Source: Novosphingobium sp. 9U (GTDB lineage Bacteria; Pseudomonadota; Alphaproteobacteria; Sphingomonadales; Sphingomonadaceae). From it: a stretch of DNA of 8,942 nt. Every line of letters starts with the position of its first letter. The first letter of the stretch is position 1. Positions 1 to 6,456 of this stretch are shown piece by piece. The notes beneath the pieces are model-generated. The model searched no databases. It saw only the letters and a list, made by a program, of their open reading frames with translations, and was not told the origin of the DNA. The stretch covers positions 1 through 8,942 of the forward strand of contig NZ_LR732478.1 of the NCBI RefSeq assembly GCF_902506425.1, read 5' to 3'. The translations under genes were made by a program, and so were the position numbers.

Positions 1-154
1 GGCAGGGACAACCCGAGGTGCTGTCGGAGCTTCGAGCTCGATAGACTGAATGGGACCCGGCCAGCGGACAACATCAGGGCCAGCGGCCATCATACGCCGC
101 GCCAACAGGCCGGACAGATGACCGCACCCCGACAGATCCGACCATCATCTCAAT
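1..154. other. Window edge, no gene recognised
   Basis: No convincing coding frame was found on either strand. On the minus strand this stretch lies downstream of the radical SAM remnant, where the rest of that gene should be. No frame continues the family's sequence: the conserved acidic stretch expected after the cysteine cluster is absent. The original 3' half has therefore probably been deleted or replaced here. Confidence 0.4.
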
Positions 155-542
155 TTACCCCCTTGCAGCGCAGGGGCCATCCACACATGACAGCACCCGT
201 CGATGTTGACGCAGACGCTGATCGGATTGGCATAGCCCTTCCGCCGCCCGACGTAGCAGTAAGCGCAAGCCATGGCGCACCCGTTGGAAGACGAGGGGGC
301 GATGAAGTCTGCCGAGCGGCCGTTCGGGCGCATGGCTAACCCCCTTCTTCACGCCCAACACCAGGATCTCGCATTTGACCCGAAGCCAGTTATCCGCGAG
401 CGCCGGGTCGGATAGTTCAGGTATTTTTCCAGTGGCTCGGCACTTCCACGCGTTTGGCGTCCGGGAAACGCGTGAGTACCTGGCGGCCTCGTTCGTACGA
501 GGTGACGACGGGCTCCATGTAGATGAGCTTCGGGTCTATCAG
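155..542 (-). pseudogene. Degraded spore-photoproduct-lyase-family radical SAM gene
   Basis: Three consecutive minus-strand frames together give the N-terminal part of a radical SAM protein of the spore photoproduct lyase-like family. Frame one (about 542-424) reads LIDPKLIYMEPVVTSYERGR and ends in VEVPSHWK. An extra A in a run of five (plus-strand T run 424-428) shifts to frame two (about 423-344), IPELSDPALADNW up to EILVLGVKK. An extra G in a run of five (plus-strand C run 340-344) shifts to frame three, RPNGRSADFIAPSSSNGC. This carries the [4Fe-4S]-binding CX3CX2C (Cys-Ala-Met-Ala-Cys-Ala-Tyr-Cys), then YVGRRKGYANPI and VNID. Recognisable sequence then stops, so the rest of the catalytic barrel is missing. 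There is no in-frame ATG; an ATA codon at 539-537 may be a mutated start. Intact members are radical SAM enzymes proposed to act in DNA photoproduct repair, largely uncharacterised outside spore formers. The family call is from memory of its motifs. Truncation argues against both frameshifts being only sequencing errors. Confidence 0.72.
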
Positions 543-1078
543 TGTTCGGGGTGGAGCAATTGCTCAGGCGGTCAGCTCAGGCCGGGCGAGAGCCGCTTCG
601 CAGAAGCTCACCGGGAAGGCCGCGGCAGGTGGGGCACCAGCCTCGAGTTGCGCTCGTACAGCGATCGAAGCCGTTGAGCTAATCCGATGAAGGGTTTGGC
701 TCAACCCGTCGCGCGTGCAGCCACGTGGGCCGGATCGTTCGCAAGAACCTGGCATTCGATAATAACCGCTTGGTCTTTGCGCCGTTCCCCCTTCAAGTCG
801 CAGCAAGCGAATGCATCGGACATGCGGCACACCAACACAGACCGGCCTCGGAAAGAAGCGAGCGGGTGGTCAACACTGGCGGCGCCATAGGGATCGCGTT
901 TGCTCGCGCGAGGCTTCGCTGACCCTGGCCGAGTGCGGCGACGCCGAATCGGACGTCGCCCAGGCCCGTGGCACTCGGCGGGGCCAGGAAAGCCGCAAGG
1001 ACAAGGGATGCACGAGCGATCAAACCCGCTATGCGGGCGAATGGCCGAGCAATCCGCCGGATCAGCCTACAGGACATA
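543..1078. other. Gene-poor region with possible coding remnants
   Basis: No intact gene is supported. On the minus strand an ATG-started frame of 40 codons (823-701) reads MSDAFACCDLKGERRKDQ and ends VAARATG. It looks fairly protein-like but has no ribosome binding site and matches nothing I recognise. A different minus frame continues from there to about 564, ending ALARPELTA and a stop, which would suit a frameshifted small gene upstream of the radical SAM remnant. Another minus frame (1077-793) starts with a basic, hydrophobic signal-like segment but has irregular codon use and overlaps the upstream region of the permease. These may be decayed genes; none can be named. Confidence 0.3.
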
Positions 1079-2032
1079 ATGGCAAACTACCGATCTCCAG
1101 CCCTGAGCGCCTATGCCGCCCTGGCACTCACGATGCTGTTCTGGGCAGGTAACTCGATCGTGGGACGGGCTGTTCGCGGCGACATTCCGCCGTTCACGCT
1201 CGCATTCGGGCGATGGACGTTGGCGCTTCTGGTTTTGACCCCGTTCGCAATGCGGAGCGTCGCTGCCGATTGGCCTCTCGTGCGTCGTGGCTGGCGGCCG
1301 ATACTGTTTCTAGGATTGGTCGGCGTCGCGGCATTTAACGGCTTTTTGTACTCGGGTCTGCGCTACACGTCGGCTTCGAATGGATTGCTGCTGCAGGCAC
1401 TGATCCCCGGCATGGTACTGCTCATCGGAGTGTCTGTGTTCCGGGACAAGGCCCGCCCGGGCCAGGTTCTAGGCGTGCTGCTATCCACGTTTGGCGTCAC
1501 CGTGATCGTCTTTCGTGGTGACATCGGCACCGTCCTTCGCCTCGGCTTGGGACCGGGAGACGGCTTGGTCCTGTGCGGTTGCGTTGCTTGGGCGATCTAC
1601 ACGGCCTGCCTGCGCTTACGGCCGGACATCCGACCCGTGACATTCCTGTTTGCCACGTTTTGTGTCGGGGCCGCTGCCATGGCGCCGTTCTCGGTGCGCG
1701 AACTCGCCACGGTGCGGATCGTGTGGACGCCGAAGGTGGTGGCTGCGTTTGGCTACGTGGCGATCTTCCCCTCACTGTGCGCCTATCTGCTGTACAATGG
1801 AGCGGTGGCACGGCTTGGGTCCGGCCCGGCAGGCCAGATGATCAGCCTCATGCCGCTGTTCGGCTCACTACTGGCAGCGCAACTGCTTGAAGAGCAACTG
1901 CACCCTTATCACGCCCTCGGCATGGCGATGATCCTTGGTGGTATCGTGTTGAGCTGGGTGTCGGGAATTAGAAGTTCACGAGATCGCGACATTGATGGAG
2001 AGCAACCAGAGCGTAGCGGCTCTGGTCGATAA
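1079..2032 (+). CDS. EamA/DMT-superfamily permease (RhaT/YdcZ-like)
   Basis: A 317-residue inner-membrane transporter of the drug/metabolite family, with two EamA repeats (about residues 13-147 and 160-295) predicted to give ten transmembrane helices. Family hallmarks are the first-helix motif LFWAGNSIVGRAV (20-32), which resembles the common WGxNfv signature, PFTLAFGRW (38-46) in helix 2, and helix-9 sequence SLMPLFGSLLAAQLLEEQL (256-274) with a typical acidic pair before helix 10. Members export amino acids, metabolites or drugs; the substrate cannot be read from sequence. The frame is open further upstream, but I chose ATG 1079. It starts at MANYRSPALS just before helix 1, has AGGA at 1071-1074, and the upstream residues are charged and unlike a transporter N-terminus. 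The C-terminus is a short charged tail (298-317). It appears to be transcribed alone, with no partner on the same strand. Confidence 0.9.
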   Translation: MANYRSPALSAYAALALTMLFWAGNSIVGRAVRGDIPPFTLAFGRWTLALLVLTPFAMRSVAADWPLVRRGWRPILFLGLVGVAAFNGFLYSGLRYTSASNGLLLQALIPGMVLLIGVSVFRDKARPGQVLGVLLSTFGVTVIVFRGDIGTVLRLGLGPGDGLVLCGCVAWAIYTACLRLRPDIRPVTFLFATFCVGAAAMAPFSVRELATVRIVWTPKVVAAFGYVAIFPSLCAYLLYNGAVARLGSGPAGQMISLMPLFGSLLAAQLLEEQLHPYHALGMAMILGGIVLSWVSGIRSSRDRDIDGEQPERSGSGR

Positions 2033-2532
2033 TGAATGGCAGCATATGGAAAGCGCTCAGGCACCGCCGGATGATCGAATGCGGGTGTCTCGTACGACCT
2101 ACAGGCGAGCCGCACAATCCCGCGCGACCTCCTGACACTACCCCGAGTGCGGCCCAGTTCGCCGCCACAGCTTGTCCGGCTAAGAACGCGCTCGACTGCA
2201 TCGCTACTCATGCGCCCCTGTCAACTCGGGCCGAAATGATCAAGTTGAGCCGAGAAAGCGATGGTCGCACATGACTGAAGAGAAAGCGGCAGTGACCGCG
2301 GACGAGAAGAGCGTGATCCGTTCGCTTGTTCGCTCGATCCGAGTCATCAGAGCACCGCCATCGAGCTCGGCGCGGATGGCACCTCGCGCTCCGTCCTGTC
2401 GAACGCGTCGGGCCTTGTCACCAAGGGTGTGTAGGAGTCGCCGTTCAGCCCAGAGGTCGCTACGCAGCGCCGAAACTCACTCGTCCGTCATAGCAGTAGC
2501 TTAAAGCGATCCAGCGCACGTGGTGCCGCGTG
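2033..2532. other. Gene-poor region between permease and lipoprotein gene
   Basis: I find no intact gene here. A plus-strand frame begins ATG at 2271 (MTEEKAAVTADEKSVIRSL) without a good ribosome binding site and soon becomes a Ser/Arg-rich sequence typical of out-of-frame GC-rich DNA. From about 2340 to 2434 a second plus frame shows strongly GC-ending codons (SHQSTAIELGADGTSRSVLS and onward to a TAG). Together they could be a small frameshifted gene, but I recognise neither part. No strong terminator is visible for either flanking gene; GCAC-N3-GTGC near 2518-2528 is too short to call. Confidence 0.3.
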
Positions 2533-2892
2533 TCACGAAGGCTTCTTGCGGATTGCATCGGCCTGGCTGTCGAGTGACTCACCAGCTTGCTTAGCGGAGC
2601 GCCGGATGGTATCCGCTTGCTTCTCCAGGGCATCCGCACGCTCGTCAGCCGTGGTGCGCACCTCATCTGCCTGGTCCTCGGCCGCGTCTGCCTGCGCTTC
2701 ACGCGCTTTGGCTTGATCCCGTTCGGCCCGATCCTGGATCTCGCCCACCCTTTCGCTCGGTCCGGAAGTCACGACTTTGTCCTCGATCCCGGCTGCGGCG
2801 TCGGCCTTTTCCCCGGCTTGCTCATGCGGGCCATCACATCCGATCAGCGAAATAGCGCACGCAAGTGCGGCCAGACGCAAGAGCCGGTTCAT
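2533..2892 (-). CDS. Small coiled-coil lipoprotein
   Basis: A 119-residue predicted lipoprotein. The N-terminus has basic residues, a hydrophobic core (LLRLAALACAISLIG) and the lipobox LIGC with Cys19 as the lipidation site. Residue +2 is Asp20, which in E. coli blocks Lol sorting and keeps lipoproteins in the inner membrane; whether this rule holds in this organism is unknown. From about residue 45 on the protein is low-complexity, rich in Ala, Gln, Asp, Glu and Arg, with recurring QAD/RAD units (AQADAAEDQADE, ADERADALEKQAD, DSQADAIRK), probably a long amphipathic or coiled-coil helix in the periplasm. Its ATG overlaps the stop of the upstream channel-like gene in an ATGA, with a GAGGAG ribosome binding site inside that gene's last codons, so the two are likely translationally coupled. 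I do not recognise a named family; function unknown. Confidence 0.75.
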   Translation of the reverse strand: MNRLLRLAALACAISLIGCDGPHEQAGEKADAAAGIEDKVVTSGPSERVGEIQDRAERDQAKAREAQADAAEDQADEVRTTADERADALEKQADTIRRSAKQAGESLDSQADAIRKKPS

Positions 2893-4256
2893 ACTTGGGA
2901 CTCCTCAGTGGTTTGGCTGGACATGCCGGGCCGGATAATGGTGCTCGATTGCGGCGGGATGCCCGATGATGTGGTGGCGCCTGCGCCGGAGATCCGGCGC
3001 ACCAGATTGGCTGCGGCGTCACGCCCGCCAAGGCCGAAGGCCAGGGCAAATGCGACTGCGATGGCACCGAGGATGAGGCCGAACGCCAGATTGATGATGT
3101 CGTCGGCCAAGCCCATGAAGCGCAGGCCGATGGCCGTGCCCAGAATGATGATCGCGATCTGCACGATCTTCGCCGTCAGGTCTGCGCCCGAGCCGCCGCT
3201 GGCCTTAATCACGGTCGCGACGAGCTTGGCAATAGCAACAGCCGCGGCGATGATCACGGCGCCGAAAACGACCGATCCCAGCAACGTCAGGATCTCTGCC
3301 ATCATGCGTGATCCATAGGCGAAGTTCAGCTGGCGGAACGCTTCCATCAGCCCGAAGATCATGATCGCGACGAAGACGGCGCTGCCTAGCAGCTTCGATG
3401 GCACCAGTGCTGTGCTCGCCGGGGCCAACGTCGGCTCTGCTGATGCCTGTTTGGCTGCTGGAAATACGCCCAAGGCGGAAATCGTGCGGTCAAAGCCGGT
3501 GCTGCTCAGGAACTGCGTGAGGAGCTGCGAGGCGAAGCGGCCGATGACGTAAGCCAGCGCCAGGATGATCGCAGCGGCCACGACATGCGGAATGCTGTCC
3601 AATATGATGCGCAGCATCGCAGTCGCCGGGTCGGAGATCGCACGAATGTTGAGCTGGTCTAACGCGGCGATCGCGACGGGAATGATGATGAGTGCAAAGA
3701 CGATGCCGCCAATCATGCGGGGCAGCGTGGTCGGGTCCGATTTGGCCATGCCCGCATGTTCGGCTAGCTTTTCGGTGCGGGCGGCGGTCAGGACAGCCTC
3801 AATGGCCTTCCTTGCCACGCTCGCGACGATGTAGCCGACAAAGAAGATCAGCACGGCGCCGATAATATTCGGGATCGCCGCCCCGAAAGTGTTTAACATT
3901 CGGCCGATGGGACTAGTAGCAGCAGCAAGGCCGAGCGGTTGCGCCGCCAGGACGAGTGCAATCAAAATAACGATCCAGAACGCCGCATCGCCGACCTGCG
4001 CACCAACGCTCTTGGGGTGACGTCCGGCCGCCTCGGGGACACCGGCATGGCGATGGGCGTGCCGGGCGAGCGGGGTGCGGTTTACGAGCGCTGCAACGCC
4101 CCACTTAACGGCCTTCGCGACGAGGTAGCCGACGAGCAGGATGACGGCGGCCGCCAAGATACGCGGGCCCCATTCCTGCACATAGAGCATGGCGGTGTCG
4201 CCAAAGTTGCGCGTCCCGGCGAGCACGCCATCCGCTGTCACGTAGTTCCCGTTCAT
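2889..4256 (-). CDS. Channel-like membrane protein, conserved TM helix (MS_channel_1st_1) type
   Basis: A 455-residue integral membrane protein usually annotated as mechanosensitive ion channel family. It has glycine/alanine-rich transmembrane repeats of the conserved-TM-helix family: segments near residues 32-57, 91-110, 128-147, 181-199, 222-245, 290-305, 322-348, 362-380 and 386-410. Recurrent patterns are GPRILAAAVILLVGYLVAK (30-48), IPNIIGAVLIFFVGYIVAS (128-146) and IPHVVAAAIILALAYVIGRF (222-241), each a Pro/Gly start, a hydrophobic helix and a small-residue exit. It ends with AVAFALAFGLGGRDAAANLV (400-419), like the pore-helix end of MscS-type proteins. The canonical MscS cytoplasmic beta domain and C-terminal cage do not follow; only about 35 polar residues remain. 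It resembles CmpX-like proteins, proposed in osmotic and envelope stress. An AGGAG sits 8-9 nt before the ATG at 4256. It is coupled to the downstream lipoprotein and separated from the upstream DUF2382 gene by a hairpin. Confidence 0.85.
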   Translation of the reverse strand: MNGNYVTADGVLAGTRNFGDTAMLYVQEWGPRILAAAVILLVGYLVAKAVKWGVAALVNRTPLARHAHRHAGVPEAAGRHPKSVGAQVGDAAFWIVILIALVLAAQPLGLAAATSPIGRMLNTFGAAIPNIIGAVLIFFVGYIVASVARKAIEAVLTAARTEKLAEHAGMAKSDPTTLPRMIGGIVFALIIIPVAIAALDQLNIRAISDPATAMLRIILDSIPHVVAAAIILALAYVIGRFASQLLTQFLSSTGFDRTISALGVFPAAKQASAEPTLAPASTALVPSKLLGSAVFVAIMIFGLMEAFRQLNFAYGSRMMAEILTLLGSVVFGAVIIAAAVAIAKLVATVIKASGGSGADLTAKIVQIAIIILGTAIGLRFMGLADDIINLAFGLILGAIAVAFALAFGLGGRDAAANLVRRISGAGATTSSGIPPQSSTIIRPGMSSQTTEESQV

Positions 4257-4289
4257 CGCCCCTGCTCCTGTGCACGCTCAAATAGATGC

Positions 4290-4319
4290 GCCCTGCGCGC
4301 GCTAACGCGCGCGCAGGGC
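4290..4319 (-). terminator. Strong hairpin after long DUF2382 gene
   Basis: A perfect inverted repeat with a 13-bp GC-rich stem (gccctgcgcgcgc at 4290-4302, complement at 4307-4319) and a 4-nt loop lies 9 bp beyond the stop of the DUF2382 gene. On the minus strand it is followed by gcatctattt, a weak T-rich tail, so it fits a minus-strand rho-independent terminator or attenuator. It sits only 34 bp before the start of the channel-like gene and could end or dampen transcription between the two halves of the minus-strand block. It could also be an mRNA-stabilising 3' stem. Confidence 0.6.
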
Positions 4320-4327
4320 TCTGCCGG

Positions 4328-5221
4328 TTAGATGCCGGTTTTGTTCTTCCCGAAAGTATCGGTCTTTTCAAAGGTCGAGCCGGTGCGGGTTTCCACATCG
4401 TCGGTGTCGCGATCGACTTCGACGTCGCTGCGGCGCACCGTGTCGGACACGTCCTCGACATGCTCCTCGGCGGTCTTGGAAACGACCACTTCCTCGACAA
4501 CCCGCGCGGTCTTGCCGACGACTGCCTCTTCGCCGGTAGCAGTCATGTCGATCGAGCGCTCACGGAACGCATCGGTGTCAGCTGCCGACAGCGGCTGATC
4601 GACCGGGCGACGCTCGACATTGATGCGTTCGTTGCGGAGGCGAACCTGCTCGTGGACCGGCGTTTCCGTCACATACGAGCGGACGCGCACACCTCCGCGA
4701 TTGACGTCGCGCTTGCCGACGACGAGCTGTTCTTCGACTACAGGGATGACTTCCTCACGCTCGGCGCCAACTGCGCGGTCGTTCAGGCCCGTGGTGCCCG
4801 AAGCGCCGCCCAGTGCACCCAGCGTGCTCGCGGTGCCGACACCGGCAGTGTTGGCGGAGTAATCCCACCCGGACGAGCGCCACTGGCTGGCGCGATCGTC
4901 AATGTCGATCGAGCCCGCTTCCTCAAGCACGCGGACGGCTTCATCCACGCAATCGTCGTCCACGTCGGCGGTCAGCAGCACGCCTCCGCGGCGCAGGCCT
5001 TCCTCGTACGTGTGGCGATCTTCGTCGGGCAGGAAGGCGTTCTTGATCGAGTCCCAAATGCCGCGGTCTTCGTGGGTCGAATAGCCCTGCTCGCGGTGAC
5101 CGGCACTCGACTTATCGTGAACATGCACGTGATCGGCATCGACGTTTGCGGCTTGGAGCCGAGCCTTCGCCGCTTCGGCGTCTGATCGGCTATCGAACAT
5201 CGCGGTGATGGTGCTGGACAT
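4328..5221 (-). CDS. Long DUF2382 (YsnF/AvaK domain) stress protein
   Basis: A 297-residue soluble, very acidic and charged protein. The N-terminal part (2-105) looks like the small alpha/beta domain of general-stress proteins (YflT/17M-like): it begins STITAMFDSRSDAEAAKARL and includes GGVLLTADVDDDCVDEAVRVLEEAGSI in two runs (79-105). A Gly/Ala/Ser-rich linker (120-150) follows. The DUF2382 domain (154-268) shows its usual repeated pattern: EEVIPVVEEQLVVGKRDV, GGVRVRSYVTETPVHEQV, LRNERINVERRPVDQPL, EEAVVGKTARVVEEVVVSK and DTVRRSDVEVDRD. A charged tail ends with GKNKTGI. No signal peptide or membrane helix is seen, so it is probably cytoplasmic. The biochemical role of DUF2382 is unknown; members are linked to general and desiccation/osmotic stress. 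The start is ATG 5221, with AGGAG 8 nt upstream. It lies 39 bp after the OmpA-domain gene, apparently in the same transcript, and is the second DUF2382 gene of the cluster. Confidence 0.9.
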   Translation of the reverse strand: MSSTITAMFDSRSDAEAAKARLQAANVDADHVHVHDKSSAGHREQGYSTHEDRGIWDSIKNAFLPDEDRHTYEEGLRRGGVLLTADVDDDCVDEAVRVLEEAGSIDIDDRASQWRSSGWDYSANTAGVGTASTLGALGGASGTTGLNDRAVGAEREEVIPVVEEQLVVGKRDVNRGGVRVRSYVTETPVHEQVRLRNERINVERRPVDQPLSAADTDAFRERSIDMTATGEEAVVGKTARVVEEVVVSKTAEEHVEDVSDTVRRSDVEVDRDTDDVETRTGSTFEKTDTFGKNKTGI

Positions 5222-5260
5222 GGGTATTCTCCTGCTTCTCTGGGGGGGATAGGAAGTGGA

Positions 5261-5902
5261 TTAGCGAGCGGTCACGACCAGCTCGGTGCGGCGGTTCTCG
5301 AAGCGGCCGGCGGCGGTCGCATTCGTGTCGACCGCATCGTTCTCGCCGCCGGAAACGGTTTCGATGCGCCCCTCGTCAACGCCCTTGGCGACCAGCGCGG
5401 CCTTCACGCTGTCGGCGCGGGCCTTGCCGAGCGCAATGTTGGCCGGCTCAGTACCACGGGCGTCGGCATAGCCGGCGATGCGGATGCGGGCGTTCGGATA
5501 CTGGACGAGGGTGCCTGCGATCTGGTCGATTTCAGCAGCGTCAGCAGGGCGGATATCGCTCTTGGCGCTGTCAAAGTTCAGCTTCTCGAAGGTGAATGTG
5601 CGCGGCGTCGGTTCAGTACCGGCAAGATAGGTGCCAAGGCCAGAGGTGCCGGCCAAAGCGGCCGAGCCTGACGCGTTCGGAGTTGTTGCCACCACATCTG
5701 TTGCGGCGCCGGCGGGGCTTTCTGTGGCGATATCCACCGGTGTGACAACGGCTTTGTCGTCCCGGTCGCAGCGGCTCAGAGCCAGCAAGAGCGCGAGCAG
5801 CCCCAGCGCGAGAAGCAGCCAAGGGAGCCAGTTGAAACCCTTCTTCTTCTCGATGTGGACGTGGCTCGGCGCGCCGTCACGCCGGTCATTGGGGTTAGCC
5901 AT
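5261..5902 (-). CDS. Inner-membrane-anchored OmpA-domain protein
   Basis: A 213-residue protein with a short basic cytoplasmic N-terminus (HIEKKKGFN, 16-24), one transmembrane helix (about 25-43, WLPWLLLALGLLALLLALS), a Thr/Ala/Ser-rich periplasmic linker (50-100) and a C-terminal OmpA domain (102-211). The domain is complete: FTFEKLNFDSAKSDIRP, GYADARGT with Asp147, NIALGKARADSVKAAL with Arg162, and FENRRTELVV. Asp147 and Arg162 are 15 residues apart, as are the diaminopimelate-binding Asp and Arg of A. baumannii OmpA, so peptidoglycan binding is expected. The helix is followed directly by charged residues (RCDRDD) with no signal-peptidase site, so the protein should remain in the inner membrane and tether it to the wall. 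I chose ATG 5902 over the TTG three bases earlier: AAGGAG is 8 nt upstream, and it overlaps the preceding gene's stop as TGATG, implying coupled translation. Confidence 0.92.
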   Translation of the reverse strand: MANPNDRRDGAPSHVHIEKKKGFNWLPWLLLALGLLALLLALSRCDRDDKAVVTPVDIATESPAGAATDVVATTPNASGSAALAGTSGLGTYLAGTEPTPRTFTFEKLNFDSAKSDIRPADAAEIDQIAGTLVQYPNARIRIAGYADARGTEPANIALGKARADSVKAALVAKGVDEGRIETVSGGENDAVDTNATAAGRFENRRTELVVTAR

Positions 5903-6288
5903 CAATCGCTCTCCTTTGGATCCAGATCATGCCGTTCGATGTCGACGTCGGTGCGGCGAAGCGTCGCTGGCAGTTCTACTTGCTCGGTTTGCACGGTGCG
6001 GCGCAGGTGCAGTTCCTCGACAAGGAACAGCCGCTTTTCCACCACGAGCCGCTCCTCGAGCACCGGAACGATCGTGACGTCACCTTCGATCCGGACCTCT
6101 GGTGCTCGCGACACCTCGATGTTTTTAAGAAAACGAGTTACCTCGACGTGCTCACGGCGAACCTCGTCTCGAACAACGACGTGCCGCTCGTGTTTAGAGG
6201 TGCGCACATCTACACGTTCGGTCGCGATCGAGTGCTTGAGTACGCGCGCTTCCTCTTCCACAATTGGTATGTGCAATTCGTCAGACAT
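5902..6288 (-). CDS. Short DUF2382 (YsnF/AvaK domain) protein
   Basis: A 128-residue soluble protein made almost entirely of a DUF2382 domain. It begins MSDELHIPIVEEEARVLKHS and shows the alternating basic/acidic pattern of the family: ERVDVRTSKHERHVVVRDEV, EHVEVTRFLKNIEVSRAPEV, VPVLEERLVVEKRLFLVEEL, and TLRRTDVDIERHDLD near the end. No signal peptide or membrane helix is seen; it is probably cytoplasmic. The frame is open to 6600, but that extension runs across the divergent intergenic region into the neighbouring regulator and looks non-coding. ATG 6288 is therefore chosen, with a modest AGGG about 7 nt upstream. It is first in the minus-strand block and ends in a TGATG overlap with the OmpA-domain gene. 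It is a diverged paralogue of the 297-aa DUF2382 protein, without that protein's N-terminal domain and linker. Molecular function is unknown. Confidence 0.87.
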   Translation of the reverse strand: MSDELHIPIVEEEARVLKHSIATERVDVRTSKHERHVVVRDEVRREHVEVTRFLKNIEVSRAPEVRIEGDVTIVPVLEERLVVEKRLFLVEELHLRRTVQTEQVELPATLRRTDVDIERHDLDPKESD

Positions 6289-6313
6289 GGCTGGCCCTGC
6301 TATAAGACCACTA

Positions 6314-6339
6314 AACATCTCCAGCGGGGATGCCGTTCC
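6314..6339 (-). promoter_or_regulatory. Candidate sigma-EcfG (general stress) promoter
   Basis: On the minus strand GGAACG (6339-6334), a 16-bp spacer and TGTT (6317-6314) closely match the alphaproteobacterial sigma-EcfG consensus GGAACC-N16/17-CGTT. Transcription would begin near 6306, leaving a leader of about 18 nt before the ATG of the short DUF2382 gene. The position suits control of the DUF2382-OmpA-DUF2382 operon. Seen by eye; not tested. Confidence 0.55.
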
Positions 6340-6456
6340 CGTTCGGATATGCGCAGCCAACAGCCATGGTACAAAAAGACTACTCTGTCGGTGACCCGTG
6401 GCGGCGGTACGCCGACTGGTTAAGGAACATCGCCACGATCGCTGCGCTATGAGGTC
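6340..6456. promoter_or_regulatory. Divergent intergenic region upstream of the PAS-LuxR gene
   Basis: This stretch separates the minus-strand stress operon from the plus-strand PAS-LuxR regulator. It should hold the regulator's promoter, but no clear -35/-10 pair was identified. A GGAACA at 6424-6429 on the plus strand has no matching EcfG -10 at 16-17 bp. A small inverted repeat (CGGCG-gta-CGCCG, 6402-6414) is a weak operator candidate. Confidence 0.35.

Noticed and set aside
118..339. Plus-strand open frame at the left end
   Set aside because: It is antisense to the radical SAM remnant, whose CX3CX2C motif lies on the minus strand.
793..1077. Minus-strand frame with a signal-peptide-like start
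   Set aside because: Codon use is irregular, no motif follows the hydrophobic segment, and there is no recognisable homologue; kept only as a mention.
968..1078. Upstream extension of the permease frame
   Set aside because: The added residues are charged and unlike a transporter N-terminus; ATG 1079 has a nearby AGGA and begins just before helix 1.
2587..3318. Plus-strand open frame of 243 codons
   Set aside because: Antisense to the lipoprotein and channel-like genes, which have a lipobox, membrane helices and coupled translation.
4286..5185. Plus-strand open frame of 299 codons
   Set aside because: Antisense shadow of the long DUF2382 gene, which has family motifs, a good ribosome binding site and operon context.
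6424..6450. Second EcfG-like promoter on the plus strand (GGAACA)
   Set aside because: No CGTT-like -10 element occurs at 16-17 bp spacing, so only the -35 half is present.
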